A stretch of 21,656 bases of DNA from JBHIFB01 sp046760905 (GTDB lineage: Bacteria; Gemmatimonadota; CAZMKB01), in the NCBI GenBank assembly GCA_046760905.1, contig JBHIFB010000049.1, positions 1-21,656 on the forward strand. Direction: 5' to 3'. A model generated the notes under the pieces. It did no database searches, had not been told where the DNA came from, and worked only from the letters and a program-made list of their open reading frames with translations. The position numbers and the translations under genes are program-made. Shown here one piece after another: positions 16,827 to 21,656 of this stretch (position 1 is the first letter of the stretch; every line of letters starts with the position of its first letter).

Positions 16827-17732
16827 ATGTGGAAGGTAATCACCATCGCCCATCTAATACTTTTTATCATGTGTTTTCCGGATTTCAAATCCACGAACGC
16901 CTGCATCCAGACAAATAGTTTGACGAAAGAATCACAGTCGACTCAGCGGTTACCGAGGAGCAAAAAAAGGCTTCGTGTTGCGACAACAACCAGCCTCTAT
17001 GACACGGGCCTGTGGGAGTATATAGAGCCTGTCTTTGAAAAGAAATACGGCATAGATCTGGATATACTGCCTGTAGGCACCGGCATAGCCCTGGAATACG
17101 GCAGGAGAGGCGATGTCGATGTGATCACCGTTCACTCGAAGAGCCGTGAGCAGAAATTCGTCGAAGAGGGCTATGGGATGAAACGCGTCGTTTTCGCCTA
17201 CAATTATTTTATCGTCGTCGGGCCTCCTGCCGATCCGGCAAAGATCAAGGGAATGTCGCCCGAAGAGGCGTTTCGAAAGTTAGCCACAAGCCGATCCTTT
17301 TCCTTCGTATCCAGGGGAGATGATTCGGGCACACACTCAAGGGAGATTGCGATCTGGAAAGGGGCAGGTGTCAAGAATTACGATTCGCTGCGAAAGGTCG
17401 GTGATTGGTACATAGAGTCGGGGAGAGGCATGGGGCCAACGCTACTCATGGCAGATGAGCTGCAGGGTTACACGCTGACCGATCTGGGAACCTTCCTCGC
17501 CTACCGGGGGAAAATAGAGCTGGTTCCTCTTATTGAACACGGCCAGAGCCTGCTCAACGTGTACTCGATAATCGCCTGTAATCCGGAGACGAACCGGGGA
17601 GTGAATTCTGAAATGGCCCTCATGCTGGTGGAATTTCTCACGTCAAGAGAGGTGCAGGGACTAATTCGAAAATTTGGTGAAAAGCAATATGGAGTGCCTC
17701 TCTTCATCCCCTGCGCCGGTCGAGAACCGTGA
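16827..17732 (+). CDS. tupA: Tungstate/molybdate ABC transporter substrate-binding protein (TupA-like)
   Basis: A 301-residue periplasmic binding protein that captures tungstate, or possibly molybdate, and hands it to the TupBC importer. A hydrophobic N-terminus (about residues 4-18) acts as export signal. Residues 53-62, TTTSLYDTGL, are the family's oxyanion-binding start. ILPVGTGIALEYGRRGDVDV, FVEEGYGMKR and YNYFIVVGPPADPAKIKG follow in the usual order, and SRGDDSGTHSREIAIWKGAG is a second ligand-site segment. Length is slightly above the family norm because of a 45-residue leader and linker. GGGAG stands just before the ATG. The family separates poorly from other molybdate binders on sequence alone, so metal preference is an inference. 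Confidence 0.88.
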   Translation: MWKVITIAHLILFIMCFPDFKSTNACIQTNSLTKESQSTQRLPRSKKRLRVATTTSLYDTGLWEYIEPVFEKKYGIDLDILPVGTGIALEYGRRGDVDVITVHSKSREQKFVEEGYGMKRVVFAYNYFIVVGPPADPAKIKGMSPEEAFRKLATSRSFSFVSRGDDSGTHSREIAIWKGAGVKNYDSLRKVGDWYIESGRGMGPTLLMADELQGYTLTDLGTFLAYRGKIELVPLIEHGQSLLNVYSIIACNPETNRGVNSEMALMLVEFLTSREVQGLIRKFGEKQYGVPLFIPCAGREP

Positions 17733-17761
17733 GAGCAAGGCAGAGGTAACGTGAGGTAATC

Positions 17762-18448
17762 TTGGGCGAGCTTGGCGAAGGCATCATACGGGCTTTCGAA
17801 CTCATTGTTTCCCTTGATACAGAAGTCCTGGAGATAACCGGACGGTCACTGGCAATATCTGCCACTTCCTGCAGCGTCTCGATTCTTATATGCCTGCCTC
17901 TTGGCAGTCTGATACACTTCAGGCATTTTCCGGGCAAAAGGTTATTGATAAGTCTCATACAAACATCATTCAGCCTGCCGACTGTCGCCGTGGGCCTGTT
18001 CGTCTTCTTGATTTTTTCAAGGACGGGACCGCTCGGTGTGCTGGGACTCCTGTTCACACCTGTGGTGATGGTGATAGGGCAGGTGATCCTGATCACACCG
18101 GTGATGTTGGGGCTTACGATCGCGGCCCTCAGCGTGAGCGACGTGGCGGTATCAGACACCGCGATTTCACTCGGCGCCAGCAGGTATCAGGCCGCCGTTA
18201 TAACCATCAGGGAGGCAAGATTCGCGATAATGACAGCGATCCTAATGGGCTTCGGGAGGGCGATCTCAGAGGTCGGATTGTCCCTGATGGTCGGTGGGAA
18301 CATAAGGGGATTCACACGAACAATAACGACGGCCATATCACTCGAAACCTCAAGGGGCGATATAGAACTCTCGATTGCCCTGGGGTTGATTTTGACATTC
18401 ATTGCACTTGTGATAAACACGGTACTGAGCCGACTCCAGCTGAGATAG
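17762..18448 (+). CDS. tupB: Tungstate/molybdate ABC transporter permease (TupB-like)
   Basis: A 228-residue inner-membrane permease with about five to six hydrophobic helices. The EAA-type coupling loop reads SLGASRYQAAVITIREARFAIMTAILMGFGRAISEVG in the last third, which is the contact site for the ATPase. The start is TTG at 17762, placed after GAGGT with about five bases of spacing; no ATG or GTG lies at the right edge. The gene begins 29 bases after tupA and ends 10 bases before tupC, fitting a single operon. Confidence 0.88.
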   Translation: MGELGEGIIRAFELIVSLDTEVLEITGRSLAISATSCSVSILICLPLGSLIHFRHFPGKRLLISLIQTSFSLPTVAVGLFVFLIFSRTGPLGVLGLLFTPVVMVIGQVILITPVMLGLTIAALSVSDVAVSDTAISLGASRYQAAVITIREARFAIMTAILMGFGRAISEVGLSLMVGGNIRGFTRTITTAISLETSRGDIELSIALGLILTFIALVINTVLSRLQLR

Positions 18449-18458
18449 GTTTCATCAA

Positions 18459-19607
18459 ATGGCGATAATGGAGCTTAAGCATCTGCGTCAAAAATATGAG
18501 GGCCGGGATGTCTTGAAAGATGTGAGCCTCAAGCTGGAGGAGGGGGAGTTCTGTGCAATCATAGGGCCAACAGGTGCCGGCAAGACAACTCTGCTCAGGT
18601 TGATGACTCTTCTGGACATACCAGCAGGGGGTCGGCTGATCTTCAATGGAATCGATGTCACGCGGTCCAGACGACTCCGGCTAAAAGTTCGCCGAAGGAT
18701 GGCTCTCGTCCAGCAGAAGCCTGTTGTTTTCAGCATGAGTGTTTACGATAATGTCGCCCTGGGTCTTGTATGGAGGGGAGAGGAAAGGAGAATCATCCGT
18801 CGGAAGGTGCATGAGATCCTCGATAGAGTTGAAATGATGGATTACAGAGACAGGAATGCCCGGACACTCTCCGGGGGAGAAGTGCAGCGTGTCGCCCTGG
18901 CAAGGGCTCTGGTAACCGAACCGGAGGTTTTGCTTCTCGATGAGCCAACTTCAAATCTGGATCCAGTCTCGGTGCTCAGGATGGAGGATCTCCTTGAGAA
19001 GGTTATAGGTCGCAAGAGAACGACAGTCATCATGGCCACACACGACATGGCGCAGGGACAGCGACTCGCTGACAGGATTGGGGTGATGATAAAGGGTGAG
19101 ATCCTCCAGATGGGAAGCCCCGGGGAAATCTTCTGTTCACCAAGGAGTCAGGAGGTAGCTGAGTTCGTGGGTTTCGAGAACATTCTGTCCGGTGTGATAG
19201 TTGAAAAAGACGACGGTCTTGCAGTCATTGACATCGACGGAAACTCCATTCAGGTGGTCTCCGATTGTGCGGTGGGTGACAGGGTCGAAGTTTTTGTGAA
19301 TCCCAGACACATCACCTTCACCCTATCGAGAGATACAAGCAGCGCCCGCAACGCGATAGTGGGACGGATCAGTAGATTGACTCAGGTCGGATCGCTTGTA
19401 AGAATAGAGCTGGATTGCGGGTTCCCTTTGCTGGGTGTACTGACCACGCGCTCGGCTCAGGAACTTGAGTTCACTATCGGCAAGCGGGTTTTCGCCAATT
19501 TCAAGGCCACCTCAGTCCATGTACACAAGCGGGGTAGCGGTCACATCTCTTATGTAAAAGCGGCGAGTTCCCACCAGCGGGGTGGTGGGTCCCACCGCTA
19601 TCCTTAA
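18459..19607 (+). CDS. tupC: Tungstate/molybdate ABC transporter ATP-binding protein (TupC-like)
   Basis: A 382-residue ABC ATPase that powers import through TupB. Walker A GPTGAGKT is at 36-43, the Q-loop at VQQKP (84-88), the signature LSGGE at 137-141, Walker B LLLDEP at 158-163 and the switch His195 in THD. After the nucleotide-binding domain (to about 235), two TOBE-like segments (about 240-355) may bind oxyanion and regulate transport, as in ModC. The last 25 residues (Gly/Ser/His-rich) are unusual. They coincide with repeated CCCACC/GGTGGG blocks at 19570-19596, right where a transposase remnant begins, so the original 3' end may have been altered. A second ATG at 18468 is possible. 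Confidence 0.88.
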   Translation: MAIMELKHLRQKYEGRDVLKDVSLKLEEGEFCAIIGPTGAGKTTLLRLMTLLDIPAGGRLIFNGIDVTRSRRLRLKVRRRMALVQQKPVVFSMSVYDNVALGLVWRGEERRIIRRKVHEILDRVEMMDYRDRNARTLSGGEVQRVALARALVTEPEVLLLDEPTSNLDPVSVLRMEDLLEKVIGRKRTTVIMATHDMAQGQRLADRIGVMIKGEILQMGSPGEIFCSPRSQEVAEFVGFENILSGVIVEKDDGLAVIDIDGNSIQVVSDCAVGDRVEVFVNPRHITFTLSRDTSSARNAIVGRISRLTQVGSLVRIELDCGFPLLGVLTTRSAQELEFTIGKRVFANFKATSVHVHKRGSGHISYVKAASSHQRGGGSHRYP

Positions 19608-19608
19608 C

Positions 19609-19929
19609 AAGCCACCCGACCAGATAACCGAAAAAGACTCAAAGGAACAATGGCGCCAGGAGACCCTCGCGGCCGAGAAGTTTATCAGCCGCTTCCTGCA
19701 ATACGTCTTGCCATACCGCTTCGTGAAGATCCGCTACTATGGCTTCTTGAGCCCCAGAAAACGACAACTGCTCGAGACTATCAAAGAACTGTTCGCTCTA
19801 TTTAAATCTCATGATGAGAAATCCAGCCCCGGTTGCAACACCCCTGTCAGGGTCCTGAGCGCCATGAGATGTCCCAAGTGTGGCAGCGAGATGGTTCTTA
19901 TCAAAGAAATCAATCCACTGCCAACTCTT
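19609..19929 (+). mobile_element. C-terminal remnant of an IS91-family transposase
   Basis: In the frame running through 19633-19911 the translation reads EKFISRFLQYVLP, FVKIRYYGFLSPRKRQ and then a zinc-ribbon-like CPKC at the end. These are the C-terminal hallmarks of IS91/IS801-type Y2 rolling-circle transposases (EFI-RFL-HVLP-GF-IRHYG). The catalytic tyrosines and the N-terminal zinc domain are absent, so it is inactive. It starts immediately after the tupC stop and ends about 25 bases before the hicB stop on the other strand, marking the border between the tup operon and the cassette region. Confidence 0.7.
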
Positions 19930-19952
19930 ATATCGTTGGACTTTGGTTTATT

Positions 19953-20384
19953 TCATCCCAGTGATCGATGCTGCTGGCTCTCCATTAAAACAAAATCAAT
20001 GTCTGGTGATAAAGCTGAAAGAAGCTGGCTGAATTTCTCAATAGTCGGAATTGATTTACCTTGCTCATATCGGGCGTATGTATTATGTGACTTCGCACCC
20101 ATTCGCTTTGCAACTTCTGCTAAAGTAAGACCTCGTTTCATTCTTTGCCGACGCAGTAAAAATGCACTCAATGTTGCTAAATCAGAAGAACCGATTTCAA
20201 AGAGTTCGCCCTTTCTTGGAAATACCTCAACTTTGAACTCTTCCTTATTCACAAGTAACTCTATAGCGTCGGCAATCATCTCATAGGCCTCTTTTTTAGT
20301 ACGGCCTTGTGTCACAACGCTAAGAATCGGCACTTCAATGGACCAATACTGGCCAGCTTTAAACACACGTCCTACAAAACGCAT
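19953..20384 (-). CDS. hicB: HicB family antitoxin with C-terminal helix-turn-helix
   Basis: A 143-residue antitoxin that neutralises HicA and represses its own operon. The N-terminal 55 residues carry the degraded RNase-H-like HicB fold (YWSIEVPILSVVTQGRTKKEAYEMIADAIELLV). Residues 78-130 form an Xre-type helix-turn-helix (MKRGLTLAEVAKRMGAKSHNTYARYEQGKSIPT) for operator binding. The start overlaps the hicA stop (TAATG), with AGGAG seven bases upstream, so translation is coupled. A perfect palindrome in the promoter upstream is a good candidate for its operator. The order toxin then antitoxin is the usual one for hicAB. Confidence 0.88.
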   Translation of the reverse strand: MRFVGRVFKAGQYWSIEVPILSVVTQGRTKKEAYEMIADAIELLVNKEEFKVEVFPRKGELFEIGSSDLATLSAFLLRRQRMKRGLTLAEVAKRMGAKSHNTYARYEQGKSIPTIEKFSQLLSALSPDIDFVLMESQQHRSLG

Positions 20385-20560
20385 TAGTCAACTCCTTTTG
20401 CTTCTTTAATAATGGCTTTGGCAGTATACTCATTAATCTCTTTGTGCTGGGGCACTGCTATTTCACGCTCACCATCTGTCCATATATCGTGTTTACCTCC
20501 GTGTCGCACCAGCTTCCAACCAAGCTTCTGTAGTCTTTTCTCAAGTTCCTGCCTCTTCGT
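20384..20560 (-). CDS. hicA: HicA family mRNA interferase toxin, no ATG start
   Basis: The minus-strand frame ending at 20384 encodes a compact HicA double-stranded-RNA-binding-like toxin of about 58 residues: KRQELEKRL, then LGWKLVRHGGKHDIW and REIAVPQHKEINEY. The catalytic histidine would be H24 in GGKH. In HicA proteins the chain normally begins with Met directly before the KR(R/Q)ELEK helix; here that codon is ACG. No ATG, GTG or TTG is in frame between the upstream stop (20591) and that point. Either a weak ACG or ATT/ATA start is used, or the start was lost. The predicted transcription start falls on this codon, which would make the mRNA leaderless. The stop overlaps hicB. Confidence 0.75.
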   Translation of the reverse strand, partial: TKRQELEKRLQKLGWKLVRHGGKHDIWTDGEREIAVPQHKEINEYTAKAIIKEAKGVD

Positions 20561-20565
20561 GTTTA

Positions 20566-20594
20566 ATATTACACATATATGTGTAATTTGTCAG
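20566..20594 (-). promoter_or_regulatory. hicAB promoter with 20-bp palindromic operator
   Basis: On the minus strand CTGACA (20594-20589) and TAATAT (20571-20566) are 17 bases apart. A perfect 20-bp palindrome, centred on ATATAT with ATTACAC and GTGTAAT arms (20568-20587), fills the spacer and overlaps the -10 box. That is the ideal place for a repressor such as HicB to block RNA polymerase. Confidence 0.65.
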
Positions 20595-20644
20595 CCAAAA
20601 GATCAACTTTTTCTTTATTTATATCGGATTCAATTTGAAGCCGA

Positions 20645-20771
20645 ATGCAATGGCATTAAGCTGCTGGCGCTCTCGACGCGGACCTTGCTGGGGTGGGGTG
20701 TCATTTACATAAGAGTGTTACATACGCAAGGGGCGTGACAGGTGGATCGGCAGCTTCAACGCCGTGATAGG
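20645..20771 (-). other. Partly decayed integron attC site between cassettes
   Basis: Read on the minus strand, GGCGTTGAAGCTG (20763-20751) pairs with GGCATTAAGCTG written at 20652-20663, differing by one G-A change and one extra G. That extra base in the first arm lies at the usual attC extrahelical position. The outer core boxes are degenerate: ACCTATC (one mismatch to RYYYAAC) at 20771-20765 and ATTGCAT at 20651-20645. The length of 127 bp nearly equals the neighbouring attC. It lies 17 bases after an open frame and about 50 bases before the hicAB promoter. Confidence 0.5.
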
Positions 20772-20788
20772 TGGAGGAATCAGTATTC

Positions 20789-21004
20789 TCAAACCCAGCG
20801 TATCAATAATCTCTCCTGGGTGAGCGGTGCCACACTGATGTTGGCGCTCCTGAAGACAGGATCTACGTTCCAATAGAACTTGTCCTGACGCCCCGGGTCA
20901 AAGACATCTATCCCGGTATTTGGACCCGTGGTCACCGCCCACCCATAAATCGTGGTATCTAAAACACGAATGATATTTTCCGCGATTCTTTCAATAACAG
21001 AAAG
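20789..21004 (-). pseudogene. In-frame continuation of the cassette gene beyond a TAA
   Basis: Directly after the stop of the 117-residue cassette gene, the same frame stays open for 71 codons (IERIAENIIRVLDTTIYGW, then FDPGRQDKFYWNVDPVF) and ends in TGA just 17 bases before the attC. It has no start codon or ribosome binding site of its own. Its position and protein-like composition suggest that it is the 3' part of one gene split by a nonsense change. No family was recognised. Confidence 0.45.
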
Positions 21005-21358
21005 TTACGGATTTTTCCTCGAGCCTGTTCTCCCCTGCAAGATGCAGAAGAACCGATGAAGTCGTAATAGCTCGTCGGTTTCTGCCTGGAACAAACTAAT
21101 GCCCCGGTTTTCCACAAGAATGGCAGTCTTTTTTCCACCAGAGATCACCACGAGGGAGTCGACTTCCGTTGGTTCTCCAACACCAGGTAAACCATATTCA
21201 CCGGTCAGCTCCGCGATGCGTTCCTTTACGAACGAGTGTTCAACTTCAATGGGTACATCTGGGGCTTCGAAGTGAACATGCTTCATCGCAGAGGCTGCAT
21301 TCGCATCTTCAGGAGAATCAAATAGACCCCAAAAATACTCAAGATTGTCTATTCTCAT
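21005..21358 (-). CDS. Uncharacterised integron-cassette protein
   Basis: A 117-residue acidic soluble protein (YFWGLFDSPEDANAASAMKHV near the start, VDSLVVISGGKKTAILVE in the middle). No signal peptide or membrane segment and no family that I recognise. The ATG at 21358 begins 10 bases from the upstream attC core, and AGGTGG, seven bases before it, is formed by the attC end itself. This compact layout is typical of gene cassettes. The frame ends with TAA at 21005 but continues open for 71 more codons, so the original product may have been about 189 residues. No promoter is seen, so expression probably depends on transcription through the array. Confidence 0.6.
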   Translation of the reverse strand: MRIDNLEYFWGLFDSPEDANAASAMKHVHFEAPDVPIEVEHSFVKERIAELTGEYGLPGVGEPTEVDSLVVISGGKKTAILVENRGISLFQAETDELLRLHRFFCILQGRTGSRKNP

Positions 21359-21367
21359 ATTAAATCC

Positions 21368-21495
21368 ACCTAACGGCATGTGGCTGAGCGGCGCGGCTGG
21401 TCTGAGAAACGGCGGTGGCTAACCGTGAGGCCGGGGAGCAGGACACACCTGAATTGCCGCGCGGTAGCCGCGTCCGCTCCAGCCGCTTGTTAAGC
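21368..21495 (-). other. Integron attC recombination site
   Basis: Read on the minus strand, the site begins with GCTTAAC (matches RYYYAAC) and ends with GTTAGGT (matches GTTRRRY), 128 bases in all. The inner arms are near-perfect complements: CGGCTGGAGCGGACGCGGC on one side and the complement of TGGCTGAGCGGCGCGGC on the other. Two unpaired bases, G and A, lie in the first arm, exactly the extrahelical pattern that gives attC its orientation. That orientation agrees with the cassette genes. The element is GC-rich compared with the flanking genes. Confidence 0.8.
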
Positions 21496-21538
21496 CGCCC
21501 TTTGTCTTGAAGCTTATGTTCGCATTACATTCTGCTTC

Positions 21539-21655
21539 TCAGCCCTGAGGCGGCTTCACAGCGGTGAACTTGACACTCACCACTTTTCCTTCCACAAGAA
21601 TGCGGTCTTCCTTGCTCGGCGGCGGGGTGAACTCTTCCCCAGGGCAACAGGCCAT
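21539..21655 (-). CDS. C-terminal end of another cassette gene, cut by the window edge
   Basis: Thirty-eight open codons run in from the window end (CCPGEEFTPPPSKEDR, then VEGKVVSVKFTAVKPPQG) and stop 43 bases before the attC. A Met codon happens to sit at the very edge, but the frame may continue outside. Composition is protein-like; no family can be named from so short a piece. Confidence 0.45.
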   Translation of the reverse strand: MACCPGEEFTPPPSKEDRILVEGKVVSVKFTAVKPPQG

Positions 21656-21656
21656 G

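Noticed and set aside
19936..19942. GTTGGAC after hicB as a third attC core
   Set aside because: It matches GTTRRRY, but no partner box with complementary arms lies within 150 bases, and it only forms a simple CCAAC/GTTGG hairpin.
19582..20286. Single 234-codon plus-strand gene spanning this region
   Set aside because: Only the first part (to about 19911) resembles an IS91 transposase; the rest is simply the opposite strand of hicB, so it is not one gene.
20412..20738. Plus-strand open frame of 108 codons
   Set aside because: It is antisense to hicA, the hicAB promoter and part of the attC, and has Cys/Ser/Phe-rich shadow composition.

Overview
The window looks like chromosomal DNA from an uncultured Gram-negative bacterium. 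The genes are mostly AGG/AGA-rich for arginine, and there are secreted metallo- and serine peptidases, a TMTC-like membrane protein, a TreT-type trehalose synthase and a possible decayed FlgD-like C-terminal tail. That mix suits the FCB/Krumholzibacteriota/Eisenbacteria/deltaproteobacterial neighbourhood, but the assignment is weak. No rRNA, tRNA or CRISPR was seen. Layout: (1) 1-7340 is a peptide-use region. It has a coupled pair of M16 peptidases (one with the zinc motif, one without), a convergent secreted S9 prolyl-oligopeptidase-type peptidase, and a divergent OPT-family transporter. Together they could degrade extracytoplasmic peptides and import the products. (2) 7340-8030 holds a cold-shock protein gene with a near-consensus promoter and an intrinsic-terminator-like hairpin inside its leader. 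(3) 8031-14170 has a B12-domain-like radical SAM enzyme, a decayed coding remnant, a TMTC-like GT-C membrane protein with TPRs, and treT with a small uncharacterised gene in front of it. (4) 14295-19607 has a DUF2156 protein and a 191-bp structured element flanked by perfect 18-bp inverted repeats. These are followed by a predicted molybdate/tungstate unit: a GntR winged-helix regulator fused to a periplasmic-binding-protein-like domain, then tupA, tupB and tupC. (5) 19608-21656 is accessory DNA. It starts with a C-terminal remnant of an IS91-family transposase. Beyond it, reading on the minus strand from the window end, lies what appears to be an integron gene-cassette array: the tail of one cassette gene, a well-formed attC site, an unknown cassette gene with an in-frame stop, a second partly decayed attC, then a hicAB toxin-antitoxin cassette with its own promoter and palindromic operator. 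The hicA toxin frame lacks an ATG; the codon at the expected start is ACG, and it coincides with the predicted transcription start. The most interesting signals are the cassette array with two co-oriented attC sites, the odd hicA start, the regulator-PBP fusion next to tupABC, the structured repeat element, and the csp leader hairpin.
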